This document shows, piece by piece, positions 15,146 to 24,475 of a stretch of DNA of 45,618 nucleotides. The notes below the pieces were generated by a model. It was not told the DNA's origin, made no database searches, and was given only the letters and a program-made list of their open reading frames with translations. The position numbers and the translations under genes were made by a program. The stretch is from an uncultured Candidatus Pelagibacter sp. (GTDB lineage: Bacteria > Pseudomonadota > Alphaproteobacteria > Pelagibacterales > Pelagibacteraceae), in NCBI GenBank assembly GCA_905618905.1, contig CAJQTH010000020.1:1-45618 (forward strand). The letters are read 5' to 3'. Positions within the stretch are counted from its first letter, which is position 1, and every line of letters starts with the position of its first letter.

Positions 15146-16890
15146 ACTTTAGCTCTTTTTTGACTATGTTTTTTGAAGGTGAAGCTTTTAGGTCTATCAC
15201 TTCTACTTTTGAACTTCTTCTTTCCATCAAAACTAGAGCTTTTTTTTTCTCCACTAATGGATGAACTTTCAGATATTTTTTTTCCAAAGTATTTTGGATT
15301 ATTTGTGAATCCTGTAGGTTTCGAGTTATCTTTTTTTGTAAAACTAGATTTTCCTTTGTAACCAAAACTTTTTTTCTCTCCATCTCTTGATGATGAACTT
15401 GATCTTCCATAACTAGATGATTTTGACTTGTCCCCAAAACTAGATTTTCCTTTGTAACCAAAACTTTTTTTCTCTCCATCTCTTGATGATGAACTTGATC
15501 TTCCATAACTAGATGATTTTGACTTGTCCCCAAAACTAGATTTTCCTTTGTAACCAAAACTTTTTTTCTCTCCATCTCTTGATGATGAACTTGATCTTTC
15601 ATAACTAGATGATTTTGACTTGTCCCCAAAACTAGATTTTCCTTTGTAACCAAAACTTTTTTTCTCTCCATCTCTTGATGATGAACTTGATCTTCCTTTA
15701 CCAAAAGATTTTTTTTCATCTCTGAATTTTCTTTTTTTATTGTAAGGAGCTTTTCCTCTTTTTCCTCCTCCTGAATCTCCTCTTGCGCCACGTGGTGCAG
15801 GTTTAAAATTTGGATCAATTAATTTACTAATTTCATTCCACATCGATCTGTCATCTGGAGTAAGAAAAGTTAAAGCAGAACCTTCTGTCCCAGCTCTAGC
15901 TGTTCTTCCAATTCTGTGAACATAATCTTCTGGAACTTGTGGAAGATCAAAATTAATTACGTGCTGGATTAATGGAATATCCAGTCCTCTCGCAGCAACA
16001 TCAGTTGCTATTAATATTCTTTTAAGGCCTTTTCTAAATGAAGTGATTACACGATCTCTTTTACTTTGACGAAGATCTCCATGAATAGCATCAGCTGAAT
16101 GACCCTCTTCTTTAAGACGCTTAACCATTTTATCAGCACCTCGCTTAGTTTTAACAAAAACTAGTATTGATCCTTTTCTTGCTATAAATTGGTCTACTAG
16201 TTGATCGTATTTATTTTCTTTAAAAACTTGAAGAGTTTCTTGTTTAATTTTTGCGATTGGTACTGATGTTGACCCTGTAGAAATTCTTTGAGGCTTATTT
16301 AGATATCTTTCAGAAATTCTAACAATATTCTGAGGTAGTGTTGCAGAAAATAATAAAGTTTGATGATCTTTTGGAACAAATTTTAAAATTAATTCTATTT
16401 GAGGGGTAAAACCCATATCTAGCATTCTGTCAGTTTCATCTAGTACTAGATATTTAGTAGCTGATAGATTTAAACTTTTTCTTTTTAAGTGGTCATTAAT
16501 TCTTCCAGGAGTTCCAACTATTATTCTTGATCTATTACCTAGTTGTCTAAGCTGTTTTTGCATTGCCTCTCCACCAATAAGCAAAGCAGTTTTAATATTA
16601 ATTTTATCACTAATAATGCTTTTAATTGCAGCCATTACTTGAGTTGCAAGCTCTCTAGTTGGACACATAACTAATGCAAATGCATTTTTATCTAATATTA
16701 ATTTATTAATTAAAGGAACACTAAAAGCTAAAGTTTTTCCTGTTCCTGTTTGTGCTGTTCCTAAAATATCTTTTCCCTCTAAAGCAACTGGTATTGCCAT
16801 TGCTTGAATTGGAGTTGGTTTCGTAAACTTCATTTTTTCCAATGAATTTTTTAACGAATCTTCTATTTTTAATAATTTAAAATTTTCCAT
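15142..16890 (-). CDS. DEAD-box ATP-dependent RNA helicase with repetitive basic tail
   Basis: The 582-residue protein has a complete DEAD-box core. The Q motif is FTKPTPIQ (22-29), Walker A is AQTGTGKT (46-53), then PTRELATQ, GTPGR, DETD near residue 150 in place of DEAD, SAT, and ARGLD...HRIGRTARAG near 310-335. From about residue 370 the tail is basic and rich in Gly, Ser and Lys. It contains a 32-residue repeat (SSSSRDGEKKSFGYKGKSSF type) in about 3.7 copies. Such helicases (RhlE/CsdA type) remodel RNA in ribosome assembly, mRNA decay and cold adaptation; the tail probably binds RNA. It is divergent from typA with a 195-base gap. Confidence 0.94.
   Translation of the reverse strand: MENFKLLKIEDSLKNSLEKMKFTKPTPIQAMAIPVALEGKDILGTAQTGTGKTLAFSVPLINKLILDKNAFALVMCPTRELATQVMAAIKSIISDKINIKTALLIGGEAMQKQLRQLGNRSRIIVGTPGRINDHLKRKSLNLSATKYLVLDETDRMLDMGFTPQIELILKFVPKDHQTLLFSATLPQNIVRISERYLNKPQRISTGSTSVPIAKIKQETLQVFKENKYDQLVDQFIARKGSILVFVKTKRGADKMVKRLKEEGHSADAIHGDLRQSKRDRVITSFRKGLKRILIATDVAARGLDIPLIQHVINFDLPQVPEDYVHRIGRTARAGTEGSALTFLTPDDRSMWNEISKLIDPNFKPAPRGARGDSGGGKRGKAPYNKKRKFRDEKKSFGKGRSSSSSRDGEKKSFGYKGKSSFGDKSKSSSYERSSSSSRDGEKKSFGYKGKSSFGDKSKSSSYGRSSSSSRDGEKKSFGYKGKSSFGDKSKSSSYGRSSSSSRDGEKKSFGYKGKSSFTKKDNSKPTGFTNNPKYFGKKISESSSISGEKKSSSFDGKKKFKSRSDRPKSFTFKKHSQKRAKV
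15341..15697. repeat. 96-bp tandem repeat inside the helicase tail
   Basis: Units start at 15341, 15437, 15533 and 15629, exactly 96 bases apart, giving three full copies and a fourth of about 69 bases. Copies are almost identical; one difference is T for C at about 15598 (Glu for Gly). The period is a multiple of three, so all copies stay in frame and encode a 32-residue unit. Confidence 0.95.
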
Positions 16891-17085
16891 TTAAGTGTTT
16901 AGATTTTTTAAAACTTAAGGAGATATGTTCTTAATTCTTTAATACGTCTAATTTATATAGCGATATTTATACGTTTTTATAACAATCACAAGAAGTGAAT
17001 TTTTAGAATAATTAATTTTAATGAGTAAATATTGATTTTTTTTAAGTTTTCAAATGACTCAATTAATGTATAAGAGCCTCAAATT

Positions 17086-18912
17086 ATGAATAATAATATT
17101 CGAAACATCACAATTATCGCTCACGTCGACCATGGTAAGACAACCATGATTGATAATCTAATGAAACAAAGTGGTTCATTTAGAGAAAATGAGGTTGTAG
17201 ATGAAAGATTGATGGACTCTGGAGAGTTAGAAAAAGAAAGAGGAATCACTATTCTAGCTAAGCCTGCCTCTATTGATTGGCAAGATACAAGAGTTAATAT
17301 TATCGATACACCAGGTCACAGAGATTTTGCAGCTGAAGTAGAGCGTGTTTTAAGTATGGCTGATGGTGCTTTATTATTGATTGACTCTGCTGAAGGTGTA
17401 ATGCCACAAACAAAATTTGTACTAGCAAAAGCCCTTAAGCAAGGGTTAAAACCAATTGTTGTAATTAACAAACTAGATAAAGCTGATCAAAGAGCTAACG
17501 AAGTTTTAGATGAAACATTTGACTTATTTGTAAGTTTAGATGCAAACGAGGAACAATTAGACTTTCCTGTTATGTACGCAAGTGGAAGATCTGGATGGGC
17601 AAGCAAAGAGGTAGATGGTCCAAGAGAAAATTTACACCCGTTATTAGATTTAATTATAGAGCATGTTAAGCCAGCAGAGCTTGATAAGACAAAACCTTTC
17701 GCAATGTTATCTACTTTATTATATGCAGATAGTTTCTTAGGCAGAAGTTTGGTTGGAAAAATATCTCAAGGAACAGCAAAAGCTAACCAGTCTATTAAAG
17801 CAATAAATCTTAAAGGTGAGAAAGTTGACGAAGGTAGATTAACTAAAATTTTTAGATACGAAGGAACAAAGAAAGTGCCAATTGAAGTTGGTGAAGCAGG
17901 AGACATTGTTGTAATTGCAGGCTTAGAAAAAGCTAACGTAGCAGATACAATTTGTGATCTTGAAGTAAATGATCCACTTCCAGCAACTCCAATAGATCCT
18001 CCGACGATGTCTATTACAATAAGTGTAAATAGTTCACCTTTAGCTGGAACAGAAGGTAAAAAATTAACAAGTACTCAAATCAGAGATAGATTGGTTACTG
18101 AGGCACAAAACAATGTTGGAATTTCTTTTTCTCAAAATGCAAATGTGGATGCTTTTGTAATTAGTGGTCGAGGTGAATTAATGCTTGAAATCTTATTAAC
18201 ACAAATGAGACGCGAAGGTTTTGAAATGACAGTAAGTCCTCCAAAAGTTTTATACCAAAAAGATGAAGGTGGAAACAGAATGGAGCCGATTGAAGAAATT
18301 ACTGTTGATGTAGATGAAGAGTTTTCATCAAAAATTATTGATTCAATGAATAGAAGAAAAGGTAAATTACTTGATCTTAAAGATACAGGAAAAGATAAAA
18401 AAAGATTAATCTTTCACGCGCCAACTAGAGGCTTGATGGGTTACACAAGTAGATTTTTAACTTTAACAAAAGGTACTGGTGTAATTAACAGAATCTTCCA
18501 TGGTTATGGAAAATTTGAAGGTGAGATGGATGGCAGAAAAAATGGTGCTTTAATTTCAATGGCAAACGGAAAAGCTGTTGCATTTGCAATATTTAACTTA
18601 CAGGCGAGAGGTGAAATGTTTGTAACTCATAATGATCCTGTTTATGAAGGAATGATTGTTGGATTAGCCCCAAAAGCTGGTGATATGATTATTAACGTTA
18701 TGAAGGGTAAACAGTTAACTAACATGAGAACTCAAGGAACTGACGAAAACGTTGTACTAACTCCAGTAAGACAAATGTCAATTGCAGAACAGCTAAGCAT
18801 GTTAAACACTGATGAGGCATTAGAAATTACCCCTAAATCTCTTAGATTAAGAAAAGCAATTCTTAATCCTAATGATAGAAAAAAGAACGAAAAATCGTCA
18901 ACACCTCTTTAA
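17086..18912 (+). CDS. typA: Ribosome-associated GTPase TypA/BipA
   Basis: The 608-residue translational GTPase is the usual BipA length. G1 is AHVDHGKTT at residues 12-20, G2 lies in ERGITILAK, G3 is DTPGHRDF near 71-78 and G4 is NKLDKAD near 125-131. Elongation-factor-like domains II, III and V follow, with RGELMLEILLTQMRREGFEM and the BipA-type APTRGLMGYTSRF. It helps ribosome assembly and stress or cold growth. It has no close upstream gene on its strand, so the 195-base gap to the helicase gene should hold its promoter. Its stop overlaps the 3' end of the YczE-type gene by 4 bases. Confidence 0.96.
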   Translation: MNNNIRNITIIAHVDHGKTTMIDNLMKQSGSFRENEVVDERLMDSGELEKERGITILAKPASIDWQDTRVNIIDTPGHRDFAAEVERVLSMADGALLLIDSAEGVMPQTKFVLAKALKQGLKPIVVINKLDKADQRANEVLDETFDLFVSLDANEEQLDFPVMYASGRSGWASKEVDGPRENLHPLLDLIIEHVKPAELDKTKPFAMLSTLLYADSFLGRSLVGKISQGTAKANQSIKAINLKGEKVDEGRLTKIFRYEGTKKVPIEVGEAGDIVVIAGLEKANVADTICDLEVNDPLPATPIDPPTMSITISVNSSPLAGTEGKKLTSTQIRDRLVTEAQNNVGISFSQNANVDAFVISGRGELMLEILLTQMRREGFEMTVSPPKVLYQKDEGGNRMEPIEEITVDVDEEFSSKIIDSMNRRKGKLLDLKDTGKDKKRLIFHAPTRGLMGYTSRFLTLTKGTGVINRIFHGYGKFEGEMDGRKNGALISMANGKAVAFAIFNLQARGEMFVTHNDPVYEGMIVGLAPKAGDMIINVMKGKQLTNMRTQGTDENVVLTPVRQMSIAEQLSMLNTDEALEITPKSLRLRKAILNPNDRKKNEKSSTPL

Positions 18913-19556
18913 TTAAAAGACTTTCCAACAATAAATAAACTAAGAGCAACAGAAGGTCCTATTCCAAAAGCAAATAATAAAGTCCCAACTCCTACAGTTC
19001 CTCCAAGATACCAACCTATGGACATCACTATAATTTCAAGAAAAACTCTAACAGTAGCAATTGGTAAATTTGTTTTTTTTTGTAAGCCCACCATTAGTCC
19101 GTCTCTTGGTCCAGCTCCTAAATTAGCAACTAAATAAATACCTCCCCCAAGTCCTACAGTGAGTACCGCTATAATTGCCAAAAGTATTTGAGAAATATAA
19201 TTTTCAGGAGTTGGCACAAATTTTATACAGACATCAATCATTAATCCAATAATTATCGCATTTAAGATTGTTCCAATTCCAGGTTTTTGTTTTAAGGGTA
19301 ACCACAAGAGTAAAACACCTATACTCACAAATATAGTTATTATTCCTGTAGAAAAATCAACATTCAATGCAATACCTTGTGCAAGAACAGACCAAGGCGA
19401 AGCCCCAGCAAAAGAGACTATCAACAATCCTTCACCCAGACCAAATAAAGTTAATCCAAGACACAAGAAAAAGAAAGTTGAAATTTTTGGTTTAAGATTT
19501 AATGGTTTTTCAGAACTCCAATATACTTTGGGAATATTTTTAATTTTTAAGAACAT
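18909..19556 (-). CDS. YczE/YitT-like integral membrane protein
   Basis: The 215-residue protein has five to six hydrophobic helices. Family features are GLTLFGLGEGLLIVSFAGAS near the N-terminus, PWSVLAQGIA, NLGAGPRDGLMVGL near residues 147-160 and the C-terminal GVGTLLFAFGIGPS. This matches the YczE group of membrane proteins, whose function and substrate are unknown. An in-frame TTG at 19565 would add three residues; the ATG at 19556 is preferred. It is convergent with typA and divergent from the DUF6134 gene. Confidence 0.78.
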   Translation of the reverse strand: MFLKIKNIPKVYWSSEKPLNLKPKISTFFFLCLGLTLFGLGEGLLIVSFAGASPWSVLAQGIALNVDFSTGIITIFVSIGVLLLWLPLKQKPGIGTILNAIIIGLMIDVCIKFVPTPENYISQILLAIIAVLTVGLGGGIYLVANLGAGPRDGLMVGLQKKTNLPIATVRVFLEIIVMSIGWYLGGTVGVGTLLFAFGIGPSVALSLFIVGKSFN

Positions 19557-19610
19557 ATTTTTCAATAAATTACTTCTTTTAAAACTAAAGTCTATTATTG
19601 TTGCTACTTT

Positions 19611-20291
19611 ATGAAAAAATTTTTTATACTAATATTTTTCTTAACATATTCAGTCAATTCTAATGCTCATATAGCGCATTATAATAAATTTAATAAAATT
19701 GAAATGGAGATTTTAAAAGACGGTGAAGTTATTGGTTATAATTATTATTTTTTTAAAAAGGATGGGGATAAGACAACAGTTACAAATCAAATTAAATTTA
19801 CAGTAAAGTTATTTGGTACAACAATTTTTGAAATTGAAGGTTATGGAGAAGAAAAATATATTAAAGATCAATTAATTTCTTTTAACTCTAAAACAATTCA
19901 AAATGATAAAAAAAAATATGTAAATTTAGAATTTAATGAACAAACAAATAAATTTGATATTCAAGGTTCTTCCTATAATGGTATAGCATCAACAAATAAC
20001 GTAGTTGGAAATTGGTGGAGCCACAAAATTTTACAAACTGATAGTCAAATTAGTCCAGTATCAGGTAGTATCAAAGAACAAGTGGTAACCTTTATTGCTA
20101 AAGAAAAGATCGAACTCTACGGTAAAACTTATGATGTGGATCATTTTAAATTAACCTCAAAAGACATGTCTTTACCAAAAGATAAAAGACTTAATTTTGA
20201 CATATGGTTTGATAAAAAAAATTCATTAATTTTAAAAGTTACTTATTCTAGATTAGGAAATTGGGAGTATAAGGTTAAAAAGTTTGAATAA
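19611..20291 (+). CDS. DUF6134 family secreted protein
   Basis: The 226-residue protein starts with a Sec signal peptide (hydrophobic residues 4-17, probable cleavage after NSNA near 19). The mature part is a run of beta strands, including the block GEVIGYNYYFFKK, LFGTTIFEIEGYGEE, VVGNWWSHKIL and a final W-E-Y-K motif (GNWEYKVKKFE). This pattern fits DUF6134, a periplasmic beta-rich family related in shape to DUF3108. No enzyme motif is visible; a lipid- or ligand-binding role is only a guess. It starts 54 bases from the divergent YczE-type gene and ends 2 bases before the convergent flavoprotein gene. Confidence 0.68.
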   Translation: MKKFFILIFFLTYSVNSNAHIAHYNKFNKIEMEILKDGEVIGYNYYFFKKDGDKTTVTNQIKFTVKLFGTTIFEIEGYGEEKYIKDQLISFNSKTIQNDKKKYVNLEFNEQTNKFDIQGSSYNGIASTNNVVGNWWSHKILQTDSQISPVSGSIKEQVVTFIAKEKIELYGKTYDVDHFKLTSKDMSLPKDKRLNFDIWFDKKNSLILKVTYSRLGNWEYKVKKFE

Positions 20292-20293
20292 AA

Positions 20294-21265
20294 CTATCTA
20301 TTTATTTTATTAAAAAGATCTTGAGCACTTATCCATCCCGACTCAAGTCTAGGTCCAACAAACCAATCTGCACAAACTCCAAGGTTTAAAGAAGAATTCC
20401 AATAACTTTTAATTCTCAAAGGTTTTGAGTTAGATGAATATTTCCAGCCATGGTTTAATGAAAATAAAACTTTAGTTTTTTTGATGCCTGTAAGTTTAAA
20501 AAACTGTTCAATCATAATCTTGGTGTTCAATTTTTTATTTTCTCGATTATTATCAATTTTTTTATTTGCCCATAAGTACGCACTTTGCAAGGTCCAAAGA
20601 TCATTTTTACTTTTAAAACGCATTTTACTATTTTCATTTCCAGCCCAACCTAAAATTTTATCATTAAAAAAATAGCTACTAATATTAAGTTTGCTTTTTT
20701 TAATAGTCATCATGACTGTTATATTGGCATCCATTTTTATTCTTTGATTAATAAATGAATGGTTAATATATTTTTTTGAAAGTTTTTTTAATTGAGGAAA
20801 TGGACAGGTTAATATTAATGATTTATATAATTTTTTTGATCCATCGGAAAAATATATTTCCCATACTTTATTTTTATTAAAAATTTTAATAACTTCACTA
20901 TTAAAGTTGCAGTTAATATCTTTTAATAGATATTTACTGATTGCGTTATTACCCTTTTTTCCAATTATCTTAATATGTTTTTTGTCTTCTTTCTTATCAG
21001 TATTTAAAAATAAATGTTTTCCTGGCCATTTTTTAACAATTTTTTTTGAAATTAAATTTTTTATAAATTTTTTAAATTCGTCACTTTTTGGTGAAATATA
21101 TTGAACACCATGATCAAAACTTTCATTCTTATTAAGTTTTTTATTAGCTGATCTTCCTCCGGCTCCTCTTGCTTTATCGTAAACATCTAGTGAAAATTTT
21201 TTGCTGAGCGCTTTAGCTATTGTTGCACCAGAAATACCTGAGCCAATAATACAGAAATCCTTCAT
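20294..21265 (-). CDS. Renalase-like FAD-dependent amine oxidoreductase
   Basis: The 323-residue flavoprotein has an N-terminal Rossmann motif, IIGSGISGATIAKAL at residues 6-20, then DKARGAGGRSAN near 30-41, the second FAD contact typical of amine oxidases and renalases. FDHGVQYI follows near 51-58, and the C-terminal FAD block is GVCADWFVG...ESGWISAQDL. Bacterial renalase-type enzymes oxidise off-pathway dihydro-NAD(P) isomers; that role is possible but not shown here. The start overlaps the stop of the TldE-type gene (ATGA), so it is probably cotranscribed with tldE and tldD. Confidence 0.75.
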   Translation of the reverse strand: MKDFCIIGSGISGATIAKALSKKFSLDVYDKARGAGGRSANKKLNKNESFDHGVQYISPKSDEFKKFIKNLISKKIVKKWPGKHLFLNTDKKEDKKHIKIIGKKGNNAISKYLLKDINCNFNSEVIKIFNKNKVWEIYFSDGSKKLYKSLILTCPFPQLKKLSKKYINHSFINQRIKMDANITVMMTIKKSKLNISSYFFNDKILGWAGNENSKMRFKSKNDLWTLQSAYLWANKKIDNNRENKKLNTKIMIEQFFKLTGIKKTKVLFSLNHGWKYSSNSKPLRIKSYWNSSLNLGVCADWFVGPRLESGWISAQDLFNKINR

Positions 21266-22581
21266 TTCCCAGCAACAACCATACCTTCTATTAACATTGT
21301 TGGTGCATTCGTTGAATATTTAAACTCAAGATCATCTGCTAGTGTTATGTTCATAAATATATCTTTAAAATTTCCAGCTATTGTAATTTCACTAACGGGA
21401 TATTTAAATACTCCATCTTCAACCATAAATCCATTAGCACCAACTGAATAATCTCCTGTAACCAGATTACTTCCATGCCCAATTGTTTCTGTAATATAAA
21501 GAGTTCTTGAATTTAGTTTTAAAAGATTTTTATACGAGATAGACCCTTTTTCAAAAAATAAATTACTTGTTCCTCCACTTCTACCGTTTGACTTAAGATT
21601 TAGCTTTTTTCCATTATAGGTATCTACTAAATAATGTTTTAAAACACCTTGATCTACCAATTTTAATTCATCAGTTTTCACTCCTTCAGAATCAAAATAC
21701 CTAGAACCTAATCCTTTAAGTATATCAGGTTTATCAAAAATATTTATTGAAGATGAAAATATTTCTTTATCAATTGTATCCTTTAAAAATGAAGTACCTC
21801 TTGCTATAGAAGATGCAGATATAGCACCTGCAAACGAACTTAATATCCCTTTTGAAATTCTTCTATCAAAGATAATGCTAATTTTTTCACTTTCTATTTT
21901 TCTTGGATCTAATTTTTGTAGTGTTTTTTTTGCTGCCATTTCACCAATTTGGCTGGGTTTTAACATGTCATTTAGATGACAAGTGCTCGTAAATTCATAA
22001 TCTCTTTCCATTTTATTATTAGAATCTTTTGCTACAGCAACACATGATGCTGAAAAAGAAGAGGACTTATAACCGTTTAAAAAACCATCACTGCTTGCTA
22101 ATATAAAATTTGATTTTGACTCAGAGAAACCAGTTTCTGTATTAATAATTTCTTTTTTTTGAAATGCAGCCTCTTCTACTTCTTTTAAATATTCAATTTT
22201 TTCATCATTCTCTATATGGTCATCATCATATAAATTTAGATCATTAATTTTATTAGCCAGTAAGTCTTTATCTGGTAATGAATTATATTCATCTTCTGGA
22301 GTAATTTTTGTTGTCTCAATACATCTTTCTATCAATGTGTTGATATTTTCTTCTGTAAGATTTGAAGAAGAAATACTAGATTTTTTTTTGCCAATATAAG
22401 TTGTAAGACTAACACCTAGGCTATCCGATCTATCAGATTCGTCTAATTTTTTATTTCTGAAATTTACTGTTTCTGAGATGGAGTGCATAACAGCAGCACT
22501 TGAATCTGTTGCTCCAAGTTTTTTTGCTAAATCTACACAAAAGGAAGCTGTCTTTTTTAAATAATCTTGATCTTTAACCAT
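21262..22581 (-). CDS. pmbA: TldE/PmbA-type metalloprotease partner
   Basis: The 439-residue protein belongs to the TldD/PmbA family but lacks the HExxxH-type zinc motif, as expected for the TldE (PmbA) subunit. Visible blocks are FDRRISKGILSSFAGAISA near 243-261, GGTSNLFFEKG near 336-346 and a C-terminal glycine-rich stretch, NLVTGDYSVGANGFMVEDG, ending VEGMVVAGK-like. TldD and TldE form a heterodimer that degrades unfolded peptides and matures some peptide toxins and modified peptides. It follows tldD after 5 bases and overlaps the flavoprotein gene downstream by 4 bases. Confidence 0.93.
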   Translation of the reverse strand: MVKDQDYLKKTASFCVDLAKKLGATDSSAAVMHSISETVNFRNKKLDESDRSDSLGVSLTTYIGKKKSSISSSNLTEENINTLIERCIETTKITPEDEYNSLPDKDLLANKINDLNLYDDDHIENDEKIEYLKEVEEAAFQKKEIINTETGFSESKSNFILASSDGFLNGYKSSSFSASCVAVAKDSNNKMERDYEFTSTCHLNDMLKPSQIGEMAAKKTLQKLDPRKIESEKISIIFDRRISKGILSSFAGAISASSIARGTSFLKDTIDKEIFSSSINIFDKPDILKGLGSRYFDSEGVKTDELKLVDQGVLKHYLVDTYNGKKLNLKSNGRSGGTSNLFFEKGSISYKNLLKLNSRTLYITETIGHGSNLVTGDYSVGANGFMVEDGVFKYPVSEITIAGNFKDIFMNITLADDLEFKYSTNAPTMLIEGMVVAGK

Positions 22582-22586
22582 ATGAT

Positions 22587-23999
22587 TTATAATTGAGTTC
22601 CACCAACCGTCATTTTGTCAATTAGGATCGATGGTTGCGCCACACCTACTGGAACACCTTGTCCAGCTTTTCCACAAGTTCCAATACCTGGATCAAGCAT
22701 CATATTATTTCCAACTAATGAAACCTCTTTTAAAATTGAAGGACCATCGCCAATTAATGTTGCCCCCTTAATAGGTGATCCAATTTTACCGTTAATAATT
22801 TCATAAGCCTCCGTGCAGTTAAATACAAATTTTCCCGAAGTAATATCAACTTGTCCACCTCCAAAACTTACAGCAAATATTCCTTTATCAACTGATTTAA
22901 TCATCTCTTCTTGAGAATATTTTCCATTTAACATCATGGTATTTCTCATTCTTGGTAGAACAACATGTTTGTAACTTTCTCGTCTTCCACTACCTGTGGA
23001 TCTTGTATTCATTAATCTTGCATTTAATCGATCCTGCATAAAATTTTTCAATATACCATTTTCTATTAAAACAGTTTTTTCAGTTGGTGTTCCCTCATCA
23101 TCGATTGTTAAGCTTCCTCTTCTGTTGTGAAGAGTTCCATCATCAACAATAGTAACACCTTCACTAGCAACTCTTTGACCCATTAAATTATGAAAGGCAG
23201 ATGTTTTTTTTCTATTAAAGTCACCTTCAAGGCCATGTCCTATAGCTTCATGAATAAGTATTGCTGGCCAACCTGATCCTAAAACAACTTTCATTTCTCC
23301 TGCTGGTGCAGGTTTACTTTCAAGGTTTACAGAAGCAATTCTAAATGCTTCATCACATACTTTTTTCCAATTATCATCTTTGAGATATTCATCGTAGGAT
23401 TGTCTTCCACCAATTCCATAAACTCCTGTTTCTTTTTTTCCATATTTCTCAAGCATGACCGAAACATTAAAACGAATTAAAGGTCTAACATCTGTTAATA
23501 CTTCACCTCCAGATCTTATAATTTCTATTGATTTATGCTCACCTGCAAAACTAGCAGTGACTTGTTGCACCATTCCACCTTTGGCTCTGGTATAATTATT
23601 AACTTCTTTTAAAAGATCTAATTTAGATTGTAATGATTTTTCTTCTATCGGATTAACATCTTTATAAAACTTTTCATTAGATTGTGGAATTTCATGATTG
23701 TAGATACCTTTTTGAGATTTCAATGTTGAACTTAGATTGTTAGCAGATTGATTTAATGATTTTTTTGAAATTTCATTCGAGTGAGAATAAGCTACCACTT
23801 CACCTGATACAGCTCTTAAGCCATATCCTAGATCAGAACTATAACTAGAACTCTTTATTTTATCATCATCAAGTACAATAGATTCACTTTTAGAATTTTC
23901 TAAATAAAGCTCACCATCGTCACAATTATTTAATGTTTCTGATATAATACTTTCAGCATCTTTTCTTGATAAATCTGTTTTGGTAAAAAAATCATTCAT
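22587..23999 (-). CDS. tldD: Metalloprotease TldD
   Basis: The 470-residue protein carries the family zinc motif HEAIGHGLEGD near residues 250-260. Other conserved blocks are GYGLRAVSGEVVAYS near 58-72, TIDDEGTPTEKTVLIENG and the final GQGVPVGVAQPSILIDKM. The ATG at 23999 is preferred over an in-frame TTG at 24008. TldD is the catalytic subunit acting with the adjacent TldE. No precursor peptide gene of a modified-peptide pathway is seen nearby, so general proteolysis is the simplest role. It is divergent from the rhodanese gene across a 110-base gap. Confidence 0.95.
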   Translation of the reverse strand: MNDFFTKTDLSRKDAESIISETLNNCDDGELYLENSKSESIVLDDDKIKSSSYSSDLGYGLRAVSGEVVAYSHSNEISKKSLNQSANNLSSTLKSQKGIYNHEIPQSNEKFYKDVNPIEEKSLQSKLDLLKEVNNYTRAKGGMVQQVTASFAGEHKSIEIIRSGGEVLTDVRPLIRFNVSVMLEKYGKKETGVYGIGGRQSYDEYLKDDNWKKVCDEAFRIASVNLESKPAPAGEMKVVLGSGWPAILIHEAIGHGLEGDFNRKKTSAFHNLMGQRVASEGVTIVDDGTLHNRRGSLTIDDEGTPTEKTVLIENGILKNFMQDRLNARLMNTRSTGSGRRESYKHVVLPRMRNTMMLNGKYSQEEMIKSVDKGIFAVSFGGGQVDITSGKFVFNCTEAYEIINGKIGSPIKGATLIGDGPSILKEVSLVGNNMMLDPGIGTCGKAGQGVPVGVAQPSILIDKMTVGGTQL

Positions 24000-24109
24000 A
24001 GATAACAAGTAATAGTTATAATTATTTTTTCAATTGTCGTATTTCGCACATATACAATCTATCGGATTCTATATAATTTTAGAAATAAATTAAAAAAAAG
24101 GACAATATA

Positions 24110-24472
24110 ATGAAAAAATTTGATGAATTAATGAACGTTTCTAACGAGATAAAAAATATTTCGGTTGATGAAGCTAAAGAAAAACTAAATGACCCAAATG
24201 TTCAATTTATAGACGTAAGAGATAAAAATAGCTTTGAATCAGAGACTATTGGTAATGCTATAAATTTAGAAAGAGGCTTATTAGAATTTTATCTAGCTGA
24301 TGGTAGTCCTTTAGAAAATGAAATGTTTAAAAAAAATCCTGACAAAGAATATATAGTTTTTTGTGGTCTTGGAGGTCAAAGCACACTTGCAACAAAAACT
24401 ATGCAGGAAATGGGAATAAAAAATGTGAAAAATATGACTGGTGGAATGACAGCTTGGAAAGATAAAAAATAG
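24110..24472 (+). CDS. Single-domain rhodanese-like sulfurtransferase
   Basis: The 120-residue protein has the rhodanese fold: VQFIDVRDKNSFE near residues 31-43, IGNAINLERG near 47-56, and the active-site loop with Cys85 in VFCGLGGQS. It ends with NMTGGMTAWKDK, the usual C-terminal hallmark. It probably carries persulfide sulfur in the cytosol; no signal peptide is seen. An AAAAAGGA ribosome-binding site precedes the ATG, and TATAAT at 24072-24077 could be a -10 element. A DCC-family gene follows after 3 bases, so the two are likely one operon. Confidence 0.9.
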   Translation: MKKFDELMNVSNEIKNISVDEAKEKLNDPNVQFIDVRDKNSFESETIGNAINLERGLLEFYLADGSPLENEMFKKNPDKEYIVFCGLGGQSTLATKTMQEMGIKNVKNMTGGMTAWKDKK

Positions 24473-24475
24473 ATT

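Noticed and set aside
15132-15818. Long repeat-rich frame overlapping the helicase tail on the same strand
   Set aside because: It is the other reading frame of the 96-bp tandem repeat, which stays open because the period is a multiple of three; the helicase frame explains the sequence.
20294-24008. Modified-peptide (RiPP) cluster around TldD/TldE
   Set aside because: No precursor peptide, cyclase or exporter is seen beside the pair; general protease function is simpler.
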